From positions 248,001-312,000 of the forward strand of contig CAYULF010000004.1 of the NCBI GenBank assembly GCA_964445695.1: DNA of 64,000 nucleotides, given 5' to 3'. A program made the translations under genes and the position numbers. Shown here piece by piece: positions 27,426 through 36,163 of this stretch (positions are counted from its first letter, which is position 1; each line of letters opens with the position of its first letter). A model generated the notes under the pieces. It worked only from the letters and a program-made list of their open reading frames with translations. It made no database searches and was not told the origin of the DNA. The DNA is from JAUIKM01 sp964445695. Its GTDB lineage: Bacteria; Bacteroidota; Ignavibacteria; Kapaibacteriales; UBA7675.

Positions 27426-27459
27426 GCTCCGGCTTCCCGGCATGGATTAACACCGGAGC
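27426..27459. repeat. Degenerate hairpin repeat copy 5
   Basis: GCTCCGG (27426-27432) pairs with CCGGAGC (27453-27459). The loop starts like the others (CTTCCCGGC) and then diverges. It ends 15 bases from the stop codon of the neighbouring gene. Confidence 0.6.
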
Positions 27460-27474
27460 AGAATCTTTCTCATG

Positions 27475-28140
27475 TCAAAGCGGAATGCTGATTCCGGCGC
27501 CGCTGAAGGCGGTATATTTTCCGCTGTCGTGAATGCGTTCAAGTCCCACATCCACAAAGAGTTTGAGGTCTTCAACTCCTCCGAGCGCCAGTTTAACTCC
27601 GGCCACACTACTCCAAAGGAATCGTTTGTCGCCATCGGCGGCACGCGCATAGGTGTATGAGGCCGGACTGAGATATGGCGACAGCCGCAGGGACTCAGAG
27701 GGATAGAGGTGTAAAGCGACAGTACTTGGGAGTATACTGGACACGACGCTCAGCGCAATTGCACTTCCAAGAAGTTCACCATCGCAATCGCAGTCGCAGT
27801 CCTCATCATAGTCATCGCAGTAACATTCGTAACCGTCATCTTCGTCGTAGTCCGGCGCGATGTTTTCAAAAGTCCATCCGGCCAGGCGTAGACCGCCTGT
27901 TATACGGGCGTAATCGAATTGATCCGCGCCGCCCGCAGCCACGTGCCAGTTAATGCTGAAGTTCCTGTTAACAAAGTAGTCCAGTCCGATTTTAAACACT
28001 GTTGCATTGACATCGCGCTGCCGCATGTAATCCATCGACAGCTGAAGTTCAACGCCCGGTTCAACTTCTTCCTGCTGCGCTAATAAAAAAGTCGGCAATG
28101 TCAAAGAACTCAAAATGACCAGAAGTAAACGATGTTGCAT
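27475..28140 (-). CDS. Predicted OM beta-barrel protein with Asp/Cys-rich insertion
   Basis: 221 residues from the ATG at 28140, which opens into a signal peptide (LLLVILSSLTLPTFLLA). The mature protein has alternating strands typical of a small eight-stranded barrel (VELQLSMDYMRQRDVNATVF, FSINWHVAAGG, VAGVKLALGGV, terminal ISIPL). Between strands, residues ~97-121 form a very acidic, cysteine-rich stretch (ECYCDDYDEDCDCDCDG) with five cysteines and many Asp, unlike a normal loop. It may bind metal or form disulfides. No family recognised. It is flanked by the hairpin repeats at its 3' side. Confidence 0.7.
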   Translation of the reverse strand: MQHRLLLVILSSLTLPTFLLAQQEEVEPGVELQLSMDYMRQRDVNATVFKIGLDYFVNRNFSINWHVAAGGADQFDYARITGGLRLAGWTFENIAPDYDEDDGYECYCDDYDEDCDCDCDGELLGSAIALSVVSSILPSTVALHLYPSESLRLSPYLSPASYTYARAADGDKRFLWSSVAGVKLALGGVEDLKLFVDVGLERIHDSGKYTAFSGAGISIPL

Positions 28141-28806
28141 TGTTAAACATCTCCGGAATATCAACCGACCGTGCACGACGCCAATCCACTCTTCTCTTCC
28201 CGTCGTTCTCTCTCCCGTCCAGGCTGCACGTTTTCATCGTTTTCGACTCAAAGTGCCTTCTGCGTGCACGGCCGGTTAAATGTCCCTCATCTATGTGTTC
28301 AGGTCGTTGTCTCAAGTAACTGGTACAAATATGCAGTCTGGCGTCCGCGACTTCAATGCGCCCTATACGGTCGGGCCATTTCGCTGTATATCTGGTCAAT
28401 TTCACTGGATAGTTGGCACTGTTGGCGTTTGGCGGTCTGAGTGTGATGCACGGCAAGCACGCGTAAAATCGACGATTTCAGGTCATTTTCGCGTAAAACG
28501 CCGCATTTCGTTGTGTCGTTGCCGGAAGCGGCAATTGAATGAACGGCGCTTATGTGCGCATCGGAAGCCGGTTTGTGAATGGTGCTCGGAGTCCGTGGCG
28601 GTTTTAGAGAGATTTATCTTAACGCCGGCGCAAAGCTCGGAGTATAGACCGGCCTTTGACAATTGTCCGACATCGAGTGGAAGAATTCACTCAGCAAAAA
28701 CTCATGAGAGGAGGCCGTGGTGCGGGCATGCAATTGTGCTTCTGTGATTGTGGTTTTGGCTTCGAATTCTGCGTGGTTGCAGGCTGAGAGGCGGAAGTTC
28801 TCAATG

Positions 28807-29012
28807 ACTGAGTACTGAGTTTTGGACGTACTTCCCTGTTGATCTTTGGGCCCTCCCAGCACCCGCCACCATTCCTCCGTAAATTTTCGTCCAACAACAG
28901 ACCGGCCCGCCGGCTTCAAACCCAAGGGTTCCCGGTTTCTCAGACTCGTCGGCCTGTTAATAATTCCTCACTTCACAGCGCTGTGTTTGTTCTTTGCGGG
29001 AAGTTTAAGTGT
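28807..29012. repeat. 206-bp direct repeat, copy A
   Basis: Identical base for base to 29284-29489 (offset 477). Similarity continues with mismatches for about 85 more bases, to a shared tail containing GTTAAACGGGCAGTTTTTGA. The left edge is ACTGAGTACTGAGT. Confidence 0.93.
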
Positions 29013-29283
29013 TATGCGGTAATCCACAATGGCAATAAACTTCAGCGTCGCGCAAAACGTAGTTAAACGGGCAGTTTTTGAGTCTGAACGGACAACCATA
29101 AATGTATAAACATCAATCATGTCTCGGTGACATGGCGATTTCCACGGACGCAGGACCTGGAATTGTCGCTTGTGACTTCGTGACGCGCCACTGTAACAAA
29201 AAGCATAAATGCTTTGGACTGGACTCATACCCGACTGAACGACTTGCGGTGAAGAGATCAAATACTGAGAACAGTGTTCTACA

Positions 29284-29489
29284 ACTGAGTACTGAGTTTT
29301 GGACGTACTTCCCTGTTGATCTTTGGGCCCTCCCAGCACCCGCCACCATTCCTCCGTAAATTTTCGTCCAACAACAGACCGGCCCGCCGGCTTCAAACCC
29401 AAGGGTTCCCGGTTTCTCAGACTCGTCGGCCTGTTAATAATTCCTCACTTCACAGCGCTGTGTTTGTTCTTTGCGGGAAGTTTAAGTGT
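29284..29489. repeat. 206-bp direct repeat, copy B
   Basis: Second copy of the repeat at 28807-29012. Both copies are in the same orientation and separated by 271 bases of unrelated sequence. Confidence 0.93.
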
Positions 29490-29774
29490 ATTCCAGCAAT
29501 CTACAATGGCAAATCACTTCAACGTAGATTGGAACGTAGTTAAACGGGCAGTTTTTGAGTCTGAACGGACAAACCCGCAAACTGCCCCATCGCAAACAAG
29601 GTCTTGTGCTCGTCCCACGGAACGACGCAAACAGGTGTTAAACGCAATTACTTCGAACTCCACGCAGACGCCGCTGCTATACACTTGCCGCTCGCCGGTT
29701 AACAAAAGCAAGAAGCAAGCCGCACATCAAGGGCGGCGAAGCGCTCGGAATTCAAGGGAAAAACGAATCGTAGG

Positions 29775-30545
29775 TCAGCGCAGGAGTTCGGAAAGGCGCT
29801 TGATCAGTTCGTCCTTTTTGCGACGCGAAACCGCGATGGTGGCTTTGTCGCGCATTTCCACGCGGCCGCCGTCGCTGCGGATGTATTTGACCACGTGGTC
29901 AAGATTGACGAGGTGTGAATTGTGCACGCGGAAAAAATCCGAGTCGCCCAGCATGTCGTCGTAGACTTTGATCGGCTTGGAAACGACGATTGTGTCGCTG
30001 TTGAGCAGCACCACTTCCGTGTAGGAGCCGGACGCCTCGAATCGCACGATATCCTTGATCTCAACGAATTGCAGGCCGTCACTGAAAGGCAGCGCAATTT
30101 TTGCATTCGCGGGCGAAGCCGCACGCACATTTTCGAGCAGTCCCTGCAGAGCCACCTGGGTTTCCGCCGTATCGCCCGAATTTTCGGCCAGATCCTTGCG
30201 TGCGCGATCCACCGCCAGAACCAGTTCGTCGCCGTCAATCGGTTTGAGCAGATAATCCAGCGCGGCGTATTTGATCGCCTTCAAGGCGTACTCGCCGTGG
30301 GCCGTGGTGAAAATGACCTTAAAACGCAGGTCGCCGACCTGTTCGAGCAGCTGGAAACCACTGCCGCCCGGCATCTGAATATCGAGAAAAACAACATCGG
30401 GGTTGTGTTCGCGGACGGCCTCGACACCGGCGGAAGCGGAATCTGCCTCAGCCAAAATTTTAACATCGGGACAGTGCATTTCCAGCAGGGTGCGGAGCGT
30501 AGTACGCCCGCGCGGTTCGTCGTCGACGATCAGAGCAGTGAGCAT
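29775..30545 (-). CDS. LytTR-family response regulator
   Basis: 256-residue DNA-binding regulator. The receiver domain (residues 1-~120) has the acidic pair at Asp8/Asp9, phosphoacceptor Asp55 in VVFLDIQMPG, and DYLLKPI with the conserved Lys. A linker is followed by a LytTR DNA-binding domain (~150-256): VRFEASGSYTEVVLL, FFRVHNSHLVNLDHV and AVSRRKKDELIKRL. The start is the ATG at 30545; a TTG two codons upstream is possible. It follows the propeller histidine kinase by 63 bases on the same strand and is surely its partner. Targets are unknown. Confidence 0.94.
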   Translation of the reverse strand: MLTALIVDDEPRGRTTLRTLLEMHCPDVKILAEADSASAGVEAVREHNPDVVFLDIQMPGGSGFQLLEQVGDLRFKVIFTTAHGEYALKAIKYAALDYLLKPIDGDELVLAVDRARKDLAENSGDTAETQVALQGLLENVRAASPANAKIALPFSDGLQFVEIKDIVRFEASGSYTEVVLLNSDTIVVSKPIKVYDDMLGDSDFFRVHNSHLVNLDHVVKYIRSDGGRVEMRDKATIAVSRRKKDELIKRLSELLR

Positions 30546-30608
30546 AATCAAATCGTTCGGGAGTTGGATTGACAGAGCCGGGAATCAGTCGGTCGCGCAG
30601 ACGGCAAT

Positions 30609-33600
30609 TTAATCCACCGGCACCAGAATTTCTACTTTTGTACCGGTGGCATTACCCTCCGCGTCGTACAGGTCCTTCACTTCCACTTGGTATTTATTGG
30701 AGCGCCCCTGCGACATCACATCGAGACGCTGACGCGTGACATCCATGCCGACCGACTTGCGCTGCAGATCGTCGGACTTGCGCAACTCCTGGGCGCGCTT
30801 GCGTCCGATGCCGTTGTCTTCCACACATACCATGACTGTTTGCTCGTCATGCGGAGCGACGCTTACGAGCAACAAGCCGGGCTCGGACCGCTGCGAGAGC
30901 CCGTGTAAAATGGCGTTTTCAACGTAGGGCTGCACGAGCAGAGGCGGCACGCTGACCTCGTCCAGCTCTACTGTCGGATCGATGCGGAACTCTGTTTTGT
31001 ACTTGTGTTCAAAACGCAGTTGCTCCAGGTCGGTGTAATAGCGCAGCGCGTCGAGTTCTTCAGCCAGCGTGATCAGATCGCGCTGCGAGTTTTCGAGCAC
31101 CTGACGCATCAGGCGCGCAAACTTGGTCAGGTACTGCAGAGCGCGGCGCGTGTCGTTTTCGACAATCAGACTGACGATGGAGTTCAGTGAGTTAAACATG
31201 AAGTGCGGGTTCATCTGCGAACGCAGCGCCTGCAGTCGATAGGAAATCACCTTGCCCTGCAGCTCGGCGCGTTCCCGCACCACGCGCAAGCGCAGCAAAA
31301 TGGCGCCTATCAGCGCTCCAAGGACAATCGCACCGGCCGCAAAGCGGAACCACAGCGTCTGGTAAATGGCCGGATGGATCACAATACGCACTTCCGTCGC
31401 CTGCCCGGCCACGCCGTCGTTGTTGCGCCCTTCCACGCGAAAAATATAGTCGCCCGGCGGCACTGAAGTGTACTGCGCCAGGCGCCGCACGCCGACACTG
31501 CTGCGCGGCCGGCGCTCAAAATTGATCAGCTGGTACGAATATTCATTCTGTTGAGGATTGGTAAAGTCCAGCGCGGCAAATTCAATCGTGAAGAAGTTCT
31601 GGTCGTGTTCAAGATCGATCCGACGCTGATACACGATCGACGAATCGAGCTGCAGCTCCTCGTCAAACACGCGAAAACCAGTGATATGCACGCGCGGCGA
31701 GTTGATGTTGCGACGAACATTGAACGGATGAAAAATGACCATGCCGCTGCTGCCGCCGAAATAGAGCTCGCCGACACTGCTGCGAAATCCCGCGCCAAAC
31801 ACAAAGTCGCTGACCAGGAGACCGTCGGAACTGGTGTAATGCTGAAAATGGTGCACCGAGGGCGTAAAACGCGTGATGCCCGTGCTCGTGCTCAGCCAGA
31901 TGTGTTCGTCGTCACCTGAGAGAATTGCGGCGACGATGTTGGACCCGAGGCCCTGGCGCCCGTCGTAAATCTGCGAGCTCTCCGTCGCCGGATCGTAGCC
32001 GATCAGCCCGCCACCGGTGGCCAGCCAGACGCGGCCGTCATTGCCCAGATGCACGTCGCGCACGCGTTCGGCTCCCGGCCCGAGCGTGCGCTCGGCATTG
32101 AGTTCGATGCGCCGCGTGCGGTAGTCGAGCGTCGAAATTGTGGCCAGACCGTTGGTTGTGCCGACCCACAGCAATGACTGTTCGCGGTCGAGCGCCAGCG
32201 CGCCGATCCGGTTGGCCGGCAGCGAAGCCGCATCGGCCGGATCGTGCACAAAACGCCGCAGCTGACCGGTTTCCGGCTCAAACAGATACAATCCGCGGCG
32301 GGTCGAACCGATCCAGAGACGTCCGCCGCCGTCCACCGCCAGGCGTTGAATGCGCATTCCACCGCCGGCAAGGCCCGGCACCGAATCCAGAAAATAGCGC
32401 CTGAAAGCGCCGCTTTCGCGATCAAAATAGTTGAGCCCGCGGCTGGCGCCGATCCACAACCCGCCGCTGCGCGCCGGCACGATGGCATTGATTACGTTGT
32501 CGGTAACGGTTGTGCTGTCGTCTTCCTCGTTCTGGTAATAGCGCACGCCCTGTTCAAAAAGGTCGATGCGATTGAGTCCGCCGCCGCCGGTGCCGACCCA
32601 GACAACGCCTTCGTCATCTTCGTAAATGCTCTTGACGCGTCCATGGCTCAGACCGCGATGCGCCACCGTGTCAAAGCCGTAGTGACCGAAGATCCAGCGG
32701 CTGCCCGTCAGTTTGGCAAGGCCGCCGTTGGTACCGATCCACATATTGCCGCTGCGATCTCTTTTGATGTCATATACACGGCTGCCCGCGAGACTGAAAG
32801 GATTTTCGGAACGAATAAACTGATCGGTGCGGCCGTTGGCCAGGTTGTAGCGCAACAGGCCCGCGGAACGCGTGCCGAGCCAGATCAGCTCGGTGCTGTC
32901 GCGATACATGGCCATGATCTGCTGTGCGCCGCTTTCTTCAAACTGGAGAGAGTCGAGACTGAAGTTCTGGTAGCTGTTGTCGCGTGGATCAATCCGATAG
33001 AATTCGGGGCCGGCGCCGGTCCACAGCGCGCCCGTGCCGTCGCGGAACAGGGCCTGCGTGGCTTCAAAACGGCCGAATTCCCAGGTGCGAGGCTCAACGG
33101 ACAGCGCAAACTCGCGCGAAAGGGCGTCCCAGCGCCACAGTCCGTTGCCGTCCACACCCAACCAAATGCCGCCGTCAGCATCCGCGCTGAGGGCGACCGG
33201 CTCGGTCAGATTGACAAAGTCGCGCGTGAAAGTCTCCGCTTCAAATCGCTGCACAATCCCGTTTTTTTTGTCGTAGCGGCGCAGGGGCGTGCGCTCGTCG
33301 TTGTCGAGTATCCAGATTGCGCCTTCAGAGTCTTCCGCCAGCGCGAGCACCTGCGCCTCGAATTCGCTGTCGCCGCCCGCCGGCGACGGCGCAGCGCCTG
33401 ACACTGTCTTCGTCAAACTTTCAAGCGATTCAAAGCGCGTACGCGCGCGGTCCATTCGCACCACACCACCGTTAGCCGTACCGAGCCATATATAGCCGTC
33501 GCGGTCCTCAATAATGCATTCAACCTGCGAGTCGCTGATGGACCAGGGATTGTTCGGATCATGCCGAAAGGTGCGGAAGGAATATGCGTCAAACCGGCAG

Positions 33601-33812
33601 AGGCCGTCGCGCGTACCGAGCCAGAGGAAGTCGTCGCTGCCCTGCAGAATACACAGAACGTGGTTGTCGCTCAGGCCGTCGGAGGTGGTGTAGCGCTCAA
33701 AGCGGACTTCACTGAACGGAGCCTGGGCCGCGGCATGAAAGCCGCCGCACAGGCTCAGAATTACGGCAAAACATATCGCGCTGCAGAAGCTGCGGGTCAC
33801 GTGTCTGTTCAT
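30609..33812 (-). CDS. Reg_prop/Y_Y_Y sensor histidine kinase (LytS type)
   Basis: 1067-residue membrane sensor. The signal peptide is residues 1-30. Two seven-bladed Reg_prop beta-propellers run over ~40-690, with repeated blades such as DFLWLGTRDGLCRFD and GYIWLGTANGGVVRMD. A Y_Y_Y immunoglobulin-like domain (~700-770) leads to one TM helix (WFRFAAGAIVLGALIGAILL, ~790-810). The His_kinase (LytS/YehU) domain carries phospho-His870 in MNPHFMFNSLNS, and the HATPase ends with VEDNGIGRKRAQEL. Such sensors usually detect an extracellular ligand, often a glycan, at the propeller. The next gene on the strand is the LytTR regulator. No DNA-binding domain is fused, unlike the hybrid HTCS of Bacteroides. 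Confidence 0.95.
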   Translation of the reverse strand: MNRHVTRSFCSAICFAVILSLCGGFHAAAQAPFSEVRFERYTTSDGLSDNHVLCILQGSDDFLWLGTRDGLCRFDAYSFRTFRHDPNNPWSISDSQVECIIEDRDGYIWLGTANGGVVRMDRARTRFESLESLTKTVSGAAPSPAGGDSEFEAQVLALAEDSEGAIWILDNDERTPLRRYDKKNGIVQRFEAETFTRDFVNLTEPVALSADADGGIWLGVDGNGLWRWDALSREFALSVEPRTWEFGRFEATQALFRDGTGALWTGAGPEFYRIDPRDNSYQNFSLDSLQFEESGAQQIMAMYRDSTELIWLGTRSAGLLRYNLANGRTDQFIRSENPFSLAGSRVYDIKRDRSGNMWIGTNGGLAKLTGSRWIFGHYGFDTVAHRGLSHGRVKSIYEDDEGVVWVGTGGGGLNRIDLFEQGVRYYQNEEDDSTTVTDNVINAIVPARSGGLWIGASRGLNYFDRESGAFRRYFLDSVPGLAGGGMRIQRLAVDGGGRLWIGSTRRGLYLFEPETGQLRRFVHDPADAASLPANRIGALALDREQSLLWVGTTNGLATISTLDYRTRRIELNAERTLGPGAERVRDVHLGNDGRVWLATGGGLIGYDPATESSQIYDGRQGLGSNIVAAILSGDDEHIWLSTSTGITRFTPSVHHFQHYTSSDGLLVSDFVFGAGFRSSVGELYFGGSSGMVIFHPFNVRRNINSPRVHITGFRVFDEELQLDSSIVYQRRIDLEHDQNFFTIEFAALDFTNPQQNEYSYQLINFERRPRSSVGVRRLAQYTSVPPGDYIFRVEGRNNDGVAGQATEVRIVIHPAIYQTLWFRFAAGAIVLGALIGAILLRLRVVRERAELQGKVISYRLQALRSQMNPHFMFNSLNSIVSLIVENDTRRALQYLTKFARLMRQVLENSQRDLITLAEELDALRYYTDLEQLRFEHKYKTEFRIDPTVELDEVSVPPLLVQPYVENAILHGLSQRSEPGLLLVSVAPHDEQTVMVCVEDNGIGRKRAQELRKSDDLQRKSVGMDVTRQRLDVMSQGRSNKYQVEVKDLYDAEGNATGTKVEILVPVD

Positions 33813-33867
33813 CGGCGCTCAAAATACCAAAAGCGCCGCGATTCTTTGCACGTGGCGTGCAACAGAC

Positions 33868-34782
33868 CTAGTTGGGTGTGTATGGAACCGTGAACGAGTT
33901 TTTGGGATTGCCGCCCGCGACGGTGAGTTTGATCGTTTCGGGAGTTTCCACGCCGTCCGTTCCGCGCAGCGAAAGGCGGATTGTCTCGAGCGAAAAGCGA
34001 ACGTCGATATCGATTACCGTGTCACATGGATCGAAGACCTGATTCTTGGTAACCTGCAGGAATAACTCGTCGGCTTCAAGCTGCACAAAGGGCCCCTGAT
34101 TGACGTAGAACTCGTGGTCTTCGCAACCGCCGCTGTAGGAGACCGAGATCACCAGCGTCTGGTCCTCCACCCTGACATCTTTGAGTTCAAACTCGTTGCT
34201 GTTCTCGCCGAGGACTTCAGACCCGCCGTTGAGCGTTACAACCTTGCGACGAAAAAGCTGATCGCTGGCCTCGCGGAAAATCAAGGTGCGCTCCGCTCCC
34301 GTACCTTCGTCGAAGTAGAGTTCCAGCTCGTCGTCGGCCATGCGGTAATTTGTCGCGCGCGTCAACATGTCAAGATAAGTGTCCGCCAACCCGTCGTTGC
34401 AGCGCTCGCCGCCGTGCTGCGGCTCAATCAGATCCACCTCGCGGTTGGTCTTCGTCGCCGTATAAGGCGCGGTGTACAGTCGACAGGCTGCCGTACCGCG
34501 ACAGGACGAGTCGTTGATAAACTCCACCGTATAGACATAACCCGACGGCGGCGTCATCCACCCCGCGTCATCCGGAATCAGCAGCGCCAGACGCCACTGT
34601 TTGTCCAGTATCGAGACAAAGGGATTGTCGCTGTCGATCGGCTCCGTGCCCGGATCCATCGGGTTGATCGTCGCCTCGCCGCACGACAAAAGCGCCAGGA
34701 CTGCCAACGCGCCGACAAACAGGGAAATCATCCTGCCGAGAGCGCCGGCCCGCAAAGTATATGGTCGATTTGTTGTTGTCAT
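33868..34782 (-). CDS. META/HslJ-like lipoprotein
   Basis: 304 residues from the ATG at 34782, which opens directly into a lipoprotein signal with lipobox LLSC (Cys34). After a Pro/Asp linker, a META-like domain is suggested by LDKQWRLALLIPDDAG, YTVEFINDSSCRGTAACRLY and DLIEPQHGGERCND, with paired cysteines. The C-terminal half is beta-rich (VRVEDQTLVISVSYSGGCED, IDIDVRFSLETIRLSLRG). It lies 17 bases after the anti-sigma gene and 56 bases before the histidine kinase, so it may be part of the sigma-controlled operon. Function unknown; META proteins are often stress-linked envelope proteins. Confidence 0.7.
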   Translation of the reverse strand: MTTTNRPYTLRAGALGRMISLFVGALAVLALLSCGEATINPMDPGTEPIDSDNPFVSILDKQWRLALLIPDDAGWMTPPSGYVYTVEFINDSSCRGTAACRLYTAPYTATKTNREVDLIEPQHGGERCNDGLADTYLDMLTRATNYRMADDELELYFDEGTGAERTLIFREASDQLFRRKVVTLNGGSEVLGENSNEFELKDVRVEDQTLVISVSYSGGCEDHEFYVNQGPFVQLEADELFLQVTKNQVFDPCDTVIDIDVRFSLETIRLSLRGTDGVETPETIKLTVAGGNPKNSFTVPYTPN

Positions 34783-34798
34783 AACCCTGTTCTCCGCA

Positions 34799-36145
34799 TC
34801 AGAAGGAAATACTGATACCATAAGCCGCGCCGATCCGCGCAGCAGTAAAGACTTGTCCGTCGAGCTCGTACAACAGCAAGCTGCCGTCCGCGCCCAGGTT
34901 GAAACTGACGCGTTCCGCCGCGCGCCACGAAAGTGCCGAGTACATGCGTCCAAACGGTCCGCTGCGGCTTCCGCCCGCGCTCAGCTGATTGAGCCAGTCT
35001 ATTTCCAGCGGCATGAAGTCCAGCGGCAGACGCGATTGCAGTGACGCGCCCATCCACCAGATGCGATTCTGCAGGCTGAAGCCCGCCGGCGAGTTGTCGG
35101 CCACGTAGAGCGGAAATGTCTCCTGCCCGCCCTCGACGCCGACCGCCCAGTTGTCGTTCAGTTTGAACAGCACGCCCAGCGACATGTTGTTGAACCACGG
35201 GCCCGCCTTTTCGCGCCCGATCGTGCGCAGGGGATACCACTCCAGATTCTCAAAACCGCGGATTTCAAACGACAGGCCGTCCAGAAATTCCGGCGCCATC
35301 GGCGGCCACTGCGCATCGCGCAGACGCACGACTTTGTTGAATTCCGCGGCGGAAATGCGCGCCGCAACCGGAACGTTGTCGCTTCGCAGCCTTGCCAGCA
35401 CAAGCGTTTCGCGCGGCGCGGCGGCCTCGGGCACAGTCGAAACATCAGCGTCGTTCAGTTCGGCAGATGCGTCGTTCGCGGCGGCTTCGGCTTCTTCCTG
35501 GCTGCGGGCCCAGGCACGCGCATCGGCGGCCAGCGTATAGAGCGCCTCGCGCAGCTCGGATTCGCGTTGCGACAGCTCGGTTCGCGAGGCCTCAAGTGCG
35601 CGACGCAGACCGTGGTTGTCGCTTTTGAGCGTGTCCCGCTCCGCCGTCGTGGACTGCAGCGCGCCGCTCAACACCGCTATGCGCGATGAAAGACTGTCGC
35701 TTGCCGCTGCCGCCGGGTTCTGAGCGGCAGCATCAACCGCCGCCGAAGACACGCCGGAATCGCCGGCCTGTCCGCCGCCCAGCCACAGGAACATCAGCAG
35801 CGCGCCCGTCAGCAGCCCGCCCGCAAGCACGAGAGGCAGCGGCAACGCGCGTTTTTTGTTCTTGTCGCCGCCCGACCTCACGGCAGCCGGCGCCACGGCA
35901 GCTGCCGGAGGCGTCATGCCCGCGCGCGCAAACAGACTGTTGACGACTTCCTGCGGCGGAAGCACATCGCTGCGATCCTGCTCGATCGCGCTGCGAATGC
36001 GCATCGCCTCGGCAAACTCGGCCTGCAGATCGTCGTTGTTCGAGAGCGCCGCGAACAGCACCGCCTGCTGCGCGGCGTCGGCCTCGTTATCGATAAAGAG
36101 GTCGATAAGCTCGGACGGCGAGAAGTTGTGCGGATCAGCCATCAT
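34799..36145 (-). CDS. Anti-sigma-like membrane protein with coiled coil and OM-barrel-like C-terminus
   Basis: 448 residues. The N-terminal ~75 are helical and cytoplasmic (SPSELIDLFIDNEADAAQQA), like anti-sigma domains. One TM helix is at ~102-122 (LPLPLVLAGGLLTGALLMFL). Residues ~150-225 are a coiled coil (LRRALEASRTELSQRESELR). From ~245 the sequence is beta-rich and ends in IGAAYGISISF, with a terminal Phe as in OM proteins. That region has barrel-like strands (FNNMSLGVLFKLNDNWAVGV, RIWWMGASLQSRLPLDF). It directly follows the ECF sigma factor (18 bases), supporting its role as the sigma antagonist. An inner-membrane protein with a beta-barrel-like end is unusual. Confidence 0.72.
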   Translation of the reverse strand: MMADPHNFSPSELIDLFIDNEADAAQQAVLFAALSNNDDLQAEFAEAMRIRSAIEQDRSDVLPPQEVVNSLFARAGMTPPAAAVAPAAVRSGGDKNKKRALPLPLVLAGGLLTGALLMFLWLGGGQAGDSGVSSAAVDAAAQNPAAAASDSLSSRIAVLSGALQSTTAERDTLKSDNHGLRRALEASRTELSQRESELREALYTLAADARAWARSQEEAEAAANDASAELNDADVSTVPEAAAPRETLVLARLRSDNVPVAARISAAEFNKVVRLRDAQWPPMAPEFLDGLSFEIRGFENLEWYPLRTIGREKAGPWFNNMSLGVLFKLNDNWAVGVEGGQETFPLYVADNSPAGFSLQNRIWWMGASLQSRLPLDFMPLEIDWLNQLSAGGSRSGPFGRMYSALSWRAAERVSFNLGADGSLLLYELDGQVFTAARIGAAYGISISF

Positions 36146-36163
36146 GAGACACCACTATTCTAT

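Larger units (their letters stand above)
28141..29774. other. Intergenic, 1.63 kb, repeat-bearing, no supported gene
   Basis: Contains two copies of a 206-bp perfect direct repeat and diverged flanks, described separately. Frames of 65-144 codons that cross the repeat start with the same residues only because the DNA is repeated. They lack ribosome-binding sites and protein-like character. Tandem ACTCAGT-like heptamers border the left end of each copy. Confidence 0.6.

Noticed and set aside
28614..29402. Two frames starting with the same MGLKPAGRSVVG peptide
   Set aside because: Caused by the 206-bp direct repeat; no coding support.
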